From JAJOKK01 sp965370555 (GTDB lineage Bacteria > Bipolaricaulota > Bipolaricaulia > UBA7950 > UBA9294), in the NCBI GenBank assembly GCA_965370555.1, contig CBDUVB010000016.1:1-36565 (forward strand): a DNA stretch of 36,565 nt, in the 5' to 3' direction. Numbering within the stretch: position 1 is the first letter of the stretch; the number at the start of each line of letters is the position of its first letter. Positions 18,707 through 27,619 of this stretch are shown piece after piece. Below the pieces are notes generated by a model. That model was not told where the DNA came from. It searched no databases and worked only from the letters and a program-made list of their open reading frames with translations. Both the position numbers and the translations under genes were made by a program.

Positions 18707-19545
18707 CTATGCGCGGTAGGCGTGGGTAATTGGCATTCGCCGTCCGATCCCGAACGCTTTGGGGGAGACTTTGATTCCCAGCGGGAGTTGGCGGCGTTTG
18801 TACTCGCTCTTGTAGTAACGGGAGAGGATCTCGTCCACGGTCTTTTCAGGGAATCCGCTGGCGATCAGATCCTTACGCGAGGCGTTCTTCTCGATCAGGT
18901 CGAGCAGGATGGCATCGAGGAGCGCGTAGGGAGGGAGGTCGTCTTCGTCGCGTTGGCCCGGCCGGAGTTCGGCGGTGGGGGCCTTCTCCACGATGTTCTG
19001 CGGGATCGTCTCTCCCAGCGCTTTGGCGAGCTGGTAGACCTGCGTCTTGTACAGGTCGGCGATCGGGGCGATGGCTCCAACTGTATCCCCATACAAGGTG
19101 TTGTACCCCACTGCAATCTCGGACTTGTTGCCGGTGGCGAGAACGAGGGCGTTTCGCTCGTTGGCGAGCGCCATGAGGAGCGTCCCGCGCGCGCGGGCTT
19201 GCAGGTTCTCCGCGGGGAGACCGGTCAGGGACTGCGGTAGGGCACTGTGGCACGCGTCGATCACCTCGGCGATCCCAACATCCAGAAACTCGATCCCAAG
19301 GCGATGAGCGAACATTGTCGCATCATCCCTGCTCTCCTGCGAGGTGATCTCGCTCGGGAGGAAGACCGCGGTTACCTTCTCCTTTCCAAGTGCCTCGACA
19401 GCCAGAGCAGCGACCAGAGCGGAGTCGATCCCGCCGGAAAGGCCGATGATGACACGCGAAAAACCGTTCTTAGCCAGATAATCGTGGATACCAACGACGA
19501 TAGCACGCCGGATCGACTCGATCTCGGGCTGGAGTTGGGGCCCGA
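18707..19545 (-). pseudogene. nadE: NAD+ synthetase domain, 5'-truncated
   Basis: The frame encodes a good NAD synthetase domain: PP-loop GLSGGIDSALVAA, then GNKSEIAVGYNTLYGDTVGAIAPIADLYKTQVYQLA, PTAELRPGQRDEDDLPPYALLDAIL and a KRRQLPLGIKVS tail. These features match the C-terminal domain of the long glutamine-dependent NadE, yet the nitrilase-like N-terminal domain is absent. Upstream of about 19545 the same frame is merely antisense of a beta-rich surface protein. The frame stays open to 19690, so a chimeric 327-residue protein could be made, but no ribosome-bound start at the domain edge is seen. A functional ammonia-dependent enzyme is possible; a deletion pseudogene is more likely. Residue numbering at the junction is approximate. 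Confidence 0.65.
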
Positions 19546-20040
19546 TACGGAGACGATTACATGGCAGACCACACTTGCCTATCACGATCTGAAATTGCAG
19601 ACCAGTCTCCGTTTCATCGACCTGTTTGAATTCCAAGGGGCGGCGGCGAACATGCGCGGCACGGTAGGTGGCCTTCTTATCACAGGCCAATTCTCGTTTG
19701 ACTCCGATCTGGCGTTTCAGTCTGGCAACTGGTCGATCACCGCGCCTTTCTTCGGAGGGAGCCTAACGTCGGCCACGACATTTAACGCGACCACGCTCGT
19801 CTCCCAGAATCTGACGTGGTCATACTGGGGTGATCAGCTGTTCGTCGTGATTACCCCAAGGTTTGACATCGTCTCGTTTGACGGCGCGGTCCTCGAATTC
19901 GCCGTGCCGGCGATAAGGGTCAATCTTCGCTGGGTCCTCGGCTGCGTGACGGGCCGGATCTCGGGGATCTGGGGCTTGTCATCCGGGCAACAAAGGAGAA
20001 GTTCGAGAGTATCGCCGTCACCTATACCTATTCCTTCTAA
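19546..20040 (+). pseudogene. beta-rich surface or outer-membrane protein, 5'-truncated and frameshifted
   Basis: A plus-strand frame encodes alternating strands (TWQTTLAYHDLKLQTSLRF; FGGSLTSATTFNATTLV; LTWSYWGDQLFVVITPRFD) with no start codon of its own: before about 19545 the sequence belongs to nadE on the other strand. Near 19920-19945 the coding pattern shifts by one base into DLGDLGLVIRATKEKFESIAVTYTYSF, stopping at TAA 20038-20040. The alternating pattern and final aromatic residue suggest a beta-barrel or surface protein. It appears to be the 3' end of a gene broken by the rearrangement that truncated nadE. Confidence 0.55.
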
Positions 20041-20442
20041 GAGGGCATCCCACCTACCGGGATCTCGTCTGCCACGTTGAGATACAGCTCACAGAGCAAC
20101 GTCGGGCACAGGACCCAACGCTACACAAGACCCAAAGCAAAAAGCTGTAAGCTGAGAGATGAGAACTGACGGCTCACTGTTTCCACCGACCATGGACCGG
20201 GGAAACCTACCCAACCCTTGACAAGAGAGAGGCTCATCTCTTGAGTCTTTCTCTGGGTTACCTTGTCTTAACCGTGAGAAGGCTTCAATATAGGGTCCAG
20301 TGCGAGAGGAGCCTTTTTTGGTGAACGAGGACCCGCTTTTTGTTCCCCTATGTCATCTTGTACCGTAACCGAACGCGGCGTTAGAAGAACGCGGAGGGGA
20401 TACCCTTAACAAATGCGGCATTATGCAAGGAGGGATCTCTAC
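20041..20442. other. intergenic debris between the broken genes and the amidase
   Basis: No gene is visible. At about 20135-20180 lies an AGCTGTAAGCTGAGAGATGAG-like run (A/G-rich, about 7-base period) that looks like a decayed minisatellite of the AGCTGA type. A CAAGAGA/TCTCTTG hairpin lies at about 20222-20252. T-rich hairpins follow at 20279-20340. Confidence 0.5.
20279..20340 (+). terminator. overlapping T-rich hairpins (possible terminator)
   Basis: AAGGCT (20279-20284) can pair with AGCCTT (20310-20315), which runs into six Ts. GGGTCC (20293-20298) can instead pair with GGACCC (20329-20334), followed by GCTTTTT. The stems are short with long loops and mutually exclusive, so confidence is modest. 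Confidence 0.35.
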
Positions 20443-21087
20443 TTGGGACGACAGTTGCGGGCGCCTATCGTCCTCTTGTTGCTCCTTATATGGCTTACCG
20501 CGATCTCGTTCTGCGCTGGGGGGCCGGTCTTCTCCTACCGCTTCACCGTAGTGATCGACCCAGGGCACGGGGGGAAGGACCCGGGTGCGATCGGGATCGA
20601 TGGCGTGCACGAGAAGGATATCACTCTGACGATTGCGCAGATGGTCTACCTGAAATCCCTCGATCATCCTGACCTGCGAATCGTGTTGAGCCGACGGGGT
20701 GATGAATATACTTATCCGACAGATCGAGCCCTCGAAGCGAACCGGATCGGAGCCGACCTCTACGTGAGCATTCACGCCAACGCCTTCTCCTCGTCAAGCG
20801 TCTCCGGGGTGGAGACATTGGTGCACGAGACGCAGGGCCGGGAGACGGGAAGCTACCGTCTCGCCGAGGTAGTGCAGGAGCATGTCATCGCGGCAACCGG
20901 TGCGATTGATCGTGGGATAAAGTGGGCTCCGCTCTTCATCCGACGGGCCGAGATGCCAGCGGTGCTCGTCGAGGTGGGTTTCATCACGAACCGACTCGAA
21001 TCCAAACGCCTGCAGAAACTCTCCTACCAGAGCACACTCGCCGATGCGATCCTCGATGCAATCCTGGAATTCCTCCAATTATCGTAG
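20443..21087 (+). CDS. N-acetylmuramoyl-L-alanine amidase (Amidase_3)
   Basis: Zinc amidase that cuts the peptide stem from peptidoglycan. I choose TTG 20443 because AAGGAGGG lies 8 bases before it; the in-frame ATG 20413 has no suitable site. The 214-residue product has a signal peptide or anchor (residues 4-24, RAPIVLLLLLIWLTAISF), then one amidase domain: IDPGHGG with the first zinc His (about 40), HEKD with zinc ligand Glu (about 57), SIHANAF with the second zinc His, and VLVEVGFITN with the catalytic Glu near the end. No SPOR, LysM or AMIN domain. The next gene overlaps or follows closely. Confidence 0.92.
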   Translation: MGRQLRAPIVLLLLLIWLTAISFCAGGPVFSYRFTVVIDPGHGGKDPGAIGIDGVHEKDITLTIAQMVYLKSLDHPDLRIVLSRRGDEYTYPTDRALEANRIGADLYVSIHANAFSSSSVSGVETLVHETQGRETGSYRLAEVVQEHVIAATGAIDRGIKWAPLFIRRAEMPAVLVEVGFITNRLESKRLQKLSYQSTLADAILDAILEFLQLS

Positions 21088-21106
21088 CCTGAGGGAGAAA
21101 CTACTC

Positions 21107-21748
21107 TTGATCTACGAGAGCCTCCTCTCTGCGTACGGACCTCAGCACTGGTGGCCCGGGTCGAGCCCGTTCGAGGTCATCGTCGGGGCGATTCTCACAC
21201 AACGGGTCGCCTGGTCGAACGTGGAGAAGGCGATCGCCTCTCTCAAGGAAGCGGGGCTGATGGATCCTCAGCGCCTCGACGAAGCACGGCTTCCTGAGAT
21301 CGCAGCGTTGATCAGGCCGAGCGTCTACTACAACACAAAGGCGAAGAAGCTCAGGGCTTTCACGCGATTTCTCGCCGAGAGGTACGATGGAGATCTAAAG
21401 CAGCTGTTGCACCTCGATCTTCCTTCCCTACGAGCAGAGCTCCTCTCTGTGCACGGGATCGGCGAGGAGACTGCGGATGCGATCATCCTCTACGCTGCTG
21501 GTAAGCCAAGCTTTGTGGTTGATGCTTACACCAAGAGGATCCTTTCCCGCCTCGGGCTTATCGAAGAGAAGGAGAGCTACAGGGTGGTGCGTAATCTGTT
21601 CATGGAGAATCTACCTCTTGATGTCTCCCTGTACAACGAGTACCACGCTCTCCTCGTCCGCCATGGAAAGGCACGCTGTCGCAGCCAAGCACCCCTGTGC
21701 CTTGGGTGTCCACTTGAGGAGCCCTGTTCGTTTGCCAGCAGAGGGTAA
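21107..21748 (+). CDS. endonuclease III-related DNA glycosylase (MagIII/MpgII-like)
   Basis: HhH-GPD base-excision repair protein with a C-terminal [4Fe-4S] loop of spacing C-x6-C-x2-C-x5-C (CRSQAPLCLGCPLEEPC). The helix-hairpin-helix reads VHGIGEETADAI followed by FVVDAYTKRIL, whose Asp is the catalytic aspartate. Classical EndoIII has lysine in LPGVGRKTA; here that position is Glu, which with FEVIVGAILTQ and YGPQHWWP points to the alkylbase (3-methyladenine) glycosylase branch. TTG 21107 (213 residues) has GAGGGAGA upstream; ATG 21044 and 21056 are longer alternatives overlapping the amidase gene. Ends 7 bases before the convergent M29 gene. Confidence 0.85.
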   Translation: MIYESLLSAYGPQHWWPGSSPFEVIVGAILTQRVAWSNVEKAIASLKEAGLMDPQRLDEARLPEIAALIRPSVYYNTKAKKLRAFTRFLAERYDGDLKQLLHLDLPSLRAELLSVHGIGEETADAIILYAAGKPSFVVDAYTKRILSRLGLIEEKESYRVVRNLFMENLPLDVSLYNEYHALLVRHGKARCRSQAPLCLGCPLEEPCSFASRG

Positions 21749-21755
21749 GAGGGCT

Positions 21756-22865
21756 TTAGAGATCGATGAGAAACTCCCCGTTCTCGTAGAAGAGCTCGTC
21801 GTCGACCCAGATTCTTCCGCCGTCCTTGAGGTTGCAGACCATGTCCCAGTGGATCGATGATTCGTTCACGCTCCCCGATTTCGGAATCCCGGCACCGAGC
21901 GCCATGTGGAAGCTCCCGTTGATCTTCTCGTCGAACAGGGTATTCCCCGTGGCGCGGGTGATCCCCTTGTTCGTCCCGATGGCGAACTCGCCGACGAAAC
22001 GCGCTCCTTGATCGACGTCGAGCATCTTAAGCAAGAAATCCTCGTTCTTCTCGGCACTTGCCTTGATGACCTTTCCATTCTCGAACCACAGGTGCACCCC
22101 GTTGAGCGTGCGTCCCTGATAGGTGGTCGGGTAGGAGAAGCTGACGTGCCCCTCGACGCTATCTTCGATCGGACCGGTGAAGACCTCGCCGTCGGGTATG
22201 TTCCTCTTTCCATCGCAGTTTATGAAGACGCGGTCGGAGATCCTCATCCTTAAGTCGACGTCCGGACCAGCGACGCGTATCGTCTCCTTCCCTGCCAGCC
22301 AGGCAACGATCTTTTGTTGCCATGAGGAGAAGCGTTTCCAATAGCCGACAGGGTCATCCATCTCCGGGAGGCACGCGCCGTAGACAAAGTCCTCGTACTC
22401 GGAGAGGCCCATCTCGGCATCCTGCGCGTAGGCGTTCGTTGGGTAGAGGGTCCCTACCCAGCGGAACTCGCCCTTTGCCGAGCGCTGCATCACGGTCTTC
22501 ATGATGTCGCGCTGCGCCTGGCTGGAAAGGACCATCTTCTCCGGTGGGACGTTGGTCAACGCCTTGGTGTTCTCCGAGCTCATGAGGGAGATGCTCGCAT
22601 CGTACGTCTCGACAGCGAGCTTAAGCGGCTCGGGCACGTGCTTCAGTTGTTCATCCGAACTGTGTTGGAAGGTCAGTGCGTTCATTCCAGGGAGCCGCAC
22701 GAAAGAGAGAGGATACCCTCCCGCTTGCAGAACCTTTACAAGGATCGCCTTCAGCAGCGGTTCTGCAATCGGGCTTCCTTGGACCAACACCCTGTCCCCC
22801 GGTCGAATCGCCACCGAGTAGTTGACCAGCACGTCCGCTAATTTCTCAACCCGTGAATCTGACAT
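21756..22865 (-). CDS. M29 family aminopeptidase
   Basis: A 369-residue aminopeptidase of the thermophilic type (AmpS/PepS/AP-T), a co-catalytic metal exopeptidase. ATG 22865 (MSDSRVEKLADVLVNYSVAI) is preceded by AAAGGAGGGG; the frame stays open further upstream only as antisense of nothing real. Family marks are the N-terminal PGDRVLVQGS, then GEFAIGTN and the metal-ligand region FDEKINGSFHMALGAGIPKSG...SSIHWDMV with Glu, His, His and Asp. It follows peptidase T by 95 bases on the same strand and probably belongs to the same transcript. Cytosolic; broad N-terminal residue release is expected from the family. Confidence 0.93.
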   Translation of the reverse strand: MSDSRVEKLADVLVNYSVAIRPGDRVLVQGSPIAEPLLKAILVKVLQAGGYPLSFVRLPGMNALTFQHSSDEQLKHVPEPLKLAVETYDASISLMSSENTKALTNVPPEKMVLSSQAQRDIMKTVMQRSAKGEFRWVGTLYPTNAYAQDAEMGLSEYEDFVYGACLPEMDDPVGYWKRFSSWQQKIVAWLAGKETIRVAGPDVDLRMRISDRVFINCDGKRNIPDGEVFTGPIEDSVEGHVSFSYPTTYQGRTLNGVHLWFENGKVIKASAEKNEDFLLKMLDVDQGARFVGEFAIGTNKGITRATGNTLFDEKINGSFHMALGAGIPKSGSVNESSIHWDMVCNLKDGGRIWVDDELFYENGEFLIDL

Positions 22866-22960
22866 AGCCCCTCCTTTGCTGCTGTTGATCGATGCAAGTT
22901 TGCTTTTCCTGCAGGTTACTTTTTCAAAGGATGCCGTACAAGATTGACCATCCTGGTCGT

Positions 22961-24226
22961 TCAGTGAGGAAGGGTGCTGGGCACGGCGGCCCACAGACAG
23001 ACCAGGTTCAGGCAGACCTGCGTCGCCTTCGCCATGTCCTGCAGGCTGACCCATTCGAGCGGTCCGTGGACGTTGTGCATCCCGCAGAAGAGGTTCGGTG
23101 TCATCAGGCCCATCTCGGTCAGGCGAGCTCCGTCCGTTCCCCCGCGGATAGGGGTGATGATCGGCTCTATCCCAGCCTCCTTGATCGCCTCGATCGCTAG
23201 TTCGACCGGGCGCATCTCGTCCTCGATCCAGTAGCGCATGTTGCGATACTGAGGGGTGATGGTGCACTCGATCTTCGCCCGCGGCTCGGCAAGGGCCAAC
23301 CTCTCTGCCACCGAACGGATCAGATCTCCATGCGCCTTCAACTCGTCAAGCTCGAAGTCGCGGAGGATGAATAAGAGTTCGACATGGGCTGCCGTCCCGC
23401 TTATCCGGTAGGGATGGATGAATCCTTCGCGCCCGTCCGTCGTCTCCGGGGTGCGGGTCTGTTGTGGGAGGGTCTCAATAAATTGGGCTGCGAGCTTGAG
23501 GGCATTAACCATCTTTCCTTTGGCTGTTCCCGGGTGGATGGAGACCCCGGCGATCTCGACCACTGCCTTGTCGGCGGAGAAGCTCTCGTAGATCACCTCG
23601 CCGAGTGCCCCTCCATCGATCGTGTAGGCCACATCAGCGGAGAGGTCCTCGAGTGTGAGGTGGTCGACCCCGCGGCCGATCTCCTCGTCCGGGGTGAAAC
23701 AGAGGCGGAGTGGGCCGTGTGGAATCTCCGGGTGTGAGAGAAGGTGGGAGGCGAGGGTCATGATGACGGCGACACCCGCCTTGTCGTCTGCTCCGAGGAG
23801 GGTGGTCCCGCCCGCGGTGACGATATCCTCGCCCTGCTTCTCGGAAAGACCCGGCGCGGTCTCTTCGTTCAAGATCTTGCTCGGATCGTCGGGGAGAGTG
23901 ATCGGAGAGCCGTCGTAGTTTCGGTGGACGATCGGCTTCACGTTGGCCCCGCTGAGGGCGGGGGACGTATCACCGTGTGCCAGGAGTGCCACCGTCGGTA
24001 GCTTGCTTCCAGGGCTTGTTGGCAGGATCGTTGCGAGGAGGCACCCGTAGTTGGTGATCCGGGCGTCGGATGTGCCCATCTCGTCGAGCTCCTGTTTGAG
24101 GAGGCGCAGAAGGGCGAGTTGCCTTTCGGTAGATGGAGCCTCGTTGGAGGTTTCGTCGCTCTGGGTATCGACTTTCACGTAGCGCAAGAAGCGCTCCTCA
24201 AGCTCAGATAAGTAGTGTTGGGACAA
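22961..24226 (-). CDS. pepT: peptidase T (tripeptide aminopeptidase)
   Basis: M20B di-zinc peptidase that removes the N-terminal residue of tripeptides. The start is TTG 24226 (SQHYLSELEERFLRYVKVDTQSD), with AAAGGAG 5 bases away; no ATG fits. The 421-residue length is normal. Motifs: LLAHGDTSP (first zinc His and Asp), TLLGADDKAG (bridging Asp), FTPDEEIGRG (catalytic and zinc Glu), DGG and the C-terminal CGMHNVHGPLEWV with the last zinc His. It starts 20 bases after the proS stop, so proS and pepT are likely cotranscribed. Confidence 0.95.
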   Translation of the reverse strand: MSQHYLSELEERFLRYVKVDTQSDETSNEAPSTERQLALLRLLKQELDEMGTSDARITNYGCLLATILPTSPGSKLPTVALLAHGDTSPALSGANVKPIVHRNYDGSPITLPDDPSKILNEETAPGLSEKQGEDIVTAGGTTLLGADDKAGVAVIMTLASHLLSHPEIPHGPLRLCFTPDEEIGRGVDHLTLEDLSADVAYTIDGGALGEVIYESFSADKAVVEIAGVSIHPGTAKGKMVNALKLAAQFIETLPQQTRTPETTDGREGFIHPYRISGTAAHVELLFILRDFELDELKAHGDLIRSVAERLALAEPRAKIECTITPQYRNMRYWIEDEMRPVELAIEAIKEAGIEPIITPIRGGTDGARLTEMGLMTPNLFCGMHNVHGPLEWVSLQDMAKATQVCLNLVCLWAAVPSTLPH

Positions 24227-24246
24227 GATTACTCCTTTCTCGATGA

Positions 24247-25698
24247 TCAGTAGGCCCGGGCGAAGTAGGCGAGCCCGATCGCTGGCTTCCCGCAGACAGG
24301 GCAGGTCGCGCCGTTGGTGGTCCAGTCCTTGTTCTCTTCGAGGGGGAAGCAGCGGGAGGAGGCCTTGGTCTCCTCCTTGATCTTTCCCTCGCATTCGGCG
24401 GTGCCGCAGTGAGGGATCAAGGCCCAGCCCTCCTTCACGATCTCCTTCAGCTCGTCGTAGGATCTCGCCTCGTGCAAGTTGGCGTCACGAAAGGCGGTCG
24501 CCTGAGAGAGTAAGTTCTCCTGCACCTTGTCGAGAAGGCTTGTCACTGCTGGGACGACTTGATCCATGGGGATCGATCCCTTTCCCTCCCTCCCCGGGAT
24601 GTCGCGACGGGCGAGGAGCACACTCCCCTTCTCGATGTCCTTCGGGCCGACCTCCATCCGGAGAGGAACCCCGCGCATCTCCCAGTCGTTGAACTTAAAC
24701 CCCGGGGTCAATCCCTCGCGGGAATCGATGTGGACGCGCACCGCGGCGGTAGTGAGTTTCTCGGTGATCTGTGCGATCGTCTCCATCACAAGGGTCTTCT
24801 GCTCATCGGTCTTCCAGATCGGGACCACAACCACCTGGATCGGCGCCAGGCGGGGAGGGAGGCGAAGGCCGGTGTCGTCGCCATGGGCCATGACGATCCC
24901 CCCGACCATGCGGGTGCTCACTCCCCATGAGGTCGTGTAGCAATACTGCAGATCGTTCTTCTCATCGAGGAACTTGATGTCGAACGCCTTCGCGAAGTTC
25001 TGCCCCAGGTTGTGCGATGTCCCCGACTGAAGAGCCCACTTATTTCCCATCATTGCCTCGATGGTGTAGGACCTCTCCGCACCGGCGAACTTCTCCTGCG
25101 TGCTCTTCCTTCCCTTGATCACGGGAATCGCCGCCTCATTGATCGCAAAGTCGGCGTAGATATCGAGCATACGCATCGTCTCCTCCTGTGCCTCCTGTGC
25201 GGTGGCGTGTGCGGTGTGTCCCTCCTGCCAGAGGAACTCCGTTGTGCGCAAGAAGAGGCGCGGGCGCATCTCCCACCGGACGACGTTCGCCCATTGGTTG
25301 ATCAGGAGAGGAAGGTCGCGGTAGGACTGGATCCACTGAGCGTAGGCGTGGCCAATCACCGTCTCTGAGGTGGGACGCACGACGAGCGGTTCTTCCAGCT
25401 TCTTTCCTCCCCCGTGGGTGACGATCGCGAGCTCCGGGGCGAACCCCTCGACGTGCTCGGCCTCCTTCTCGATGAAACTCATCGGGATGAACAGCGGGAA
25501 GTACGCGTTCTTGTGACCGGTCGCCTTGAATCGCTTGTCGAGACCGGCTTGAATCGCCTCCCACAACTCGTAGCCGTAGGGCTTGATGATCATGCATCCG
25601 CGTACCGGTGCGTAGTCAGCCAGGTCGGCCATTCGCACCACGTCGGTGTACCACCGGGAGTAGTCTTCGCTTTGTGAGGTTACGCCTTTCACTGCCAT
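24247..25698 (-). CDS. proS: prolyl-tRNA synthetase, archaeal/eukaryal-type
   Basis: Charges tRNA-Pro. This 483-residue form lacks the bacterial editing insertion and belongs to the shorter archaeal/eukaryal-like group, found in scattered bacteria. Class II motifs: motif 2 RWEMRPRLFLRTTEFLWQEGHTAH and motif 3 GGIVMAHGDDTGLRLPPRLAP. The anticodon domain follows, then a zinc-type C-terminal domain (CGTAECEGKI...CPVCGKPA) ending in the typical aromatic tail FARAY. ATG 25698 follows GGAGGG. A perfect CGTCAGG/CCTGACG hairpin (25732-25750) lies in the 177-base gap after pyk. Confidence 0.96.
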   Translation of the reverse strand: MAVKGVTSQSEDYSRWYTDVVRMADLADYAPVRGCMIIKPYGYELWEAIQAGLDKRFKATGHKNAYFPLFIPMSFIEKEAEHVEGFAPELAIVTHGGGKKLEEPLVVRPTSETVIGHAYAQWIQSYRDLPLLINQWANVVRWEMRPRLFLRTTEFLWQEGHTAHATAQEAQEETMRMLDIYADFAINEAAIPVIKGRKSTQEKFAGAERSYTIEAMMGNKWALQSGTSHNLGQNFAKAFDIKFLDEKNDLQYCYTTSWGVSTRMVGGIVMAHGDDTGLRLPPRLAPIQVVVVPIWKTDEQKTLVMETIAQITEKLTTAAVRVHIDSREGLTPGFKFNDWEMRGVPLRMEVGPKDIEKGSVLLARRDIPGREGKGSIPMDQVVPAVTSLLDKVQENLLSQATAFRDANLHEARSYDELKEIVKEGWALIPHCGTAECEGKIKEETKASSRCFPLEENKDWTTNGATCPVCGKPAIGLAYFARAY

Positions 25699-25731
25699 AC
25701 CGATTTTCCCTCCATTTTTAAATCAATGAGT

Positions 25732-25750
25732 CGTCAGGATAAGCCTGACG
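25732..25750 (-). promoter_or_regulatory. hairpin in the proS leader
   Basis: Perfect 7-bp stem CGTCAGG/CCTGACG with a 5-base loop, between the pyk stop and proS start. No T-run follows on the minus strand, so it may be a partial transcript end, a processing site or an operator. No strong proS promoter is visible; a weak TTGTTT/TACAAA pair occurs just upstream of it on the minus strand. Confidence 0.4.
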
Positions 25751-25875
25751 CTTCTCTTGGATGGTCTTTGTAGAGTCTTTCTCGCCTTAAAACAAGCGTT
25801 GTAAGTGTACCCATTTCTCGGACGGGGAAAAACTGGCCAAGAGAGGGCTGGTTCAGAGAAGGTCGGGATCTACCG

Positions 25876-27315
25876 TCATAACCGGTGCACCTTGAGGAAA
25901 TTGGTCCGTCCGGCACCCAAAGGGATCCCACCGGTGATAACGACGAGTTCCCCCGGCTGCGCGAGGCGTAAGTCAAGTACGGTGCGTGCCATAGTCTCGA
26001 TCATCTCGTCGGTGTCTTCGTGCTGTGGCACTAATACCGGTCTTACTCCCCATGTCAGAGCCAGCCTTCTATAGGTCGCCTCATTGGGGGTGAAGGCCAT
26101 GATCGGTTCTCTTGGGCGCTCCCGCGCGACCTGACGGGCCGTGTACCCGCTCCAGGTGGAGGTGACGATCAATCGTGCACCGAGTTCCTTGGCGATCGTT
26201 GCCGTGGCATCGCTGATCGCGTCGGTGATCGGGTGCGTATGTTCGACGTCCGTGAAGCTCACCGGATCCACCCAACGTAGCATCTTCTCCTCGACTGTGG
26301 CGGAGATCTTCGTCATCATCTCCACCGCGCGCACAGGATAGTGGCCGGTTGCGGTCTCCCCGGAGAGCATCACCGCATCGGTCCCGTCGAGGATCGCGTT
26401 CGCTACGTCGCTCGCCTCCGCGCGGGTGGGAGTGGGGTTTGCAATCATCGACTGCAGCATCTGTGTAGCCGTAATCACCGGTTTTCCCACGGCGTTACAC
26501 TTGCGGATGATCTCCTTTTGATGAAGCGGGACCTCCTGCACAGAGACCTCCACTCCCAGATCTCCGCGCGCCACCATCACCGCGTCTGCCGCCTCAAGGA
26601 TAGCGTCGAAATTCTTCAGCGCTTCACGCTTTTCAATCTTGGCCACGATCGGAACAAAGGTCTCTTTCCCGGTTTCGCGGTAGATCAGAGAGCGTAACGC
26701 CTCGATATCATCCTTTCCGCGCACGAACGAGAGAGCGATGAAGTCGACCCCGTGTTTGATGGCGAAGGCTGCGTCCACCCGGTCCTTCGGTGTGAGTGAC
26801 GAGAGATGTGATTCGCCGCACAAGGCACTGCGTGGTGCAGCAACGCCTTTGTGAGACAGGAGTTCGCCCCCCGCGATGACTCGGCAGACAAGCTCATCCG
26901 CCCCTTTCGCCTCGACGACGAATTCGAGAGCACCATCGTCGAGAAGTAGGGGGTCACCTATGCGAATATCGCTGATCAAATCCGGGTGAGGGAGGTTTAC
27001 TACGTTCCCTTTCCCCGTTACTGGACGGGTGGTGAGGACCAGTCGATCACCGGTCTTCAGGATGAGTGGCTCAGGATCGATAGTTCCGATGCGGAGTTTT
27101 GGGCCTTGCAAGTCGGCCATGATCGCGATAGGCGCATCCTCTTCCTGGGCGATGCGACGGATCGTGGCGATATCCTCTGCGTGCTCGTCCTTTGTTCCGT
27201 GCGAAAAATTTATCCGCGCCACATCCATCCCCGCATCGACGAGTGCCCGCAGTGTCTCCTCGTCGTGTGAGGAAGGGCCAATAGTGCATACGATCTTCGT
27301 GCGTGTATTGTTCAA
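25876..27315 (-). CDS. pyk: pyruvate kinase
   Basis: Last ATP-forming step of glycolysis (phosphoenolpyruvate to pyruvate). The 479-residue protein has the TKIVCTIGPSS start, RINFSHG, the MVARGDLGVE metal-binding motif and the ITATQMLQSMI...PTPTRAEASDVANAILDGTDAVMLSGETATG active-site block. The start codon is TTG 27315 (NNTRTKIVCT) with GGAG 8 bases before it. The B domain and a C-terminal domain are present; the C-terminus (NFLKVHRL) lacks the extra PEP-utiliser domain seen in some long forms. Upstream of proS on the same strand, but with a 177-base gap. Confidence 0.97.
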   Translation of the reverse strand: MNNTRTKIVCTIGPSSHDEETLRALVDAGMDVARINFSHGTKDEHAEDIATIRRIAQEEDAPIAIMADLQGPKLRIGTIDPEPLILKTGDRLVLTTRPVTGKGNVVNLPHPDLISDIRIGDPLLLDDGALEFVVEAKGADELVCRVIAGGELLSHKGVAAPRSALCGESHLSSLTPKDRVDAAFAIKHGVDFIALSFVRGKDDIEALRSLIYRETGKETFVPIVAKIEKREALKNFDAILEAADAVMVARGDLGVEVSVQEVPLHQKEIIRKCNAVGKPVITATQMLQSMIANPTPTRAEASDVANAILDGTDAVMLSGETATGHYPVRAVEMMTKISATVEEKMLRWVDPVSFTDVEHTHPITDAISDATATIAKELGARLIVTSTWSGYTARQVARERPREPIMAFTPNEATYRRLALTWGVRPVLVPQHEDTDEMIETMARTVLDLRLAQPGELVVITGGIPLGAGRTNFLKVHRL

Positions 27316-27379
27316 TACGCCATCTCCCTGATCAGCTGTCGATCTATTTTACGACTTTCTTCCTAATAGGAAACCTCTG

Positions 27380-27580
27380 GCGTGGAATGGCAAAAACAGT
27401 AAAAAGACTAATCTCTCGCCGGGCTGCAGAGACGCAAAGAGTGAAAACCAAGATTCCTTGGCGGTCTTGGCTCCTTGGCGGGAGAAAGGAAATTTGGCTT
27501 CCCTGCTTGGATGACAGATAGATCGGGAGGAGTACCTTTTATCACCCCTTGCCTTGCCTGGAGCGTGAGGAGCCAAAAAA
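27380..27580. repeat. dispersed GACGCAAAG / CTTGGCG palindromic repeat
   Basis: No gene lies in 27316-27863 apart from the leader peptide. The left part holds GCAGAGACGCAAAGAGTG (27424-27441) and, inverted, CCTTGGCGGTCTTGGCTCCTTGGCGGGAGA (27457-27486 region), an imperfect palindrome. The same wording is common in intergenic repeats of many environmental bacterial genomes, from memory. Right of it are GGGAGGAG and a purine-rich run to the aap promoter. Confidence 0.6.
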
Positions 27581-27584
27581 ATTG

Positions 27585-27613
27585 TTGACTTTCCTCTCGG
27601 TTCCCGTTACAAT
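27585..27613 (+). promoter_or_regulatory. promoter of the aap operon
   Basis: TTGACT (27585-27590), exactly 17 bases, TACAAT (27608-27613). Transcription would start near 27620, leaving a leader of about 245 bases before aapJ. Confidence 0.85.
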
Positions 27614-27619
27614 GAATAG

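Noticed and set aside
19247..19545. Plus-strand frame continuing upstream of the beta-rich pseudogene
   Set aside because: It is antisense to the NAD synthetase domain, whose motifs are clear; the coding signal on the plus strand begins only at the junction.
20216..20250. TTGACA at about 20219 as a promoter for the amidase
   Set aside because: No -10 lies at a suitable distance, and the bases form a CAAGAGA/TCTCTTG hairpin instead.
22866..23267. N-terminal extension of the M29 aminopeptidase frame
   Set aside because: It runs antiparallel in frame through the end of pepT; the good ribosome binding site and family N-terminus are at 22865.
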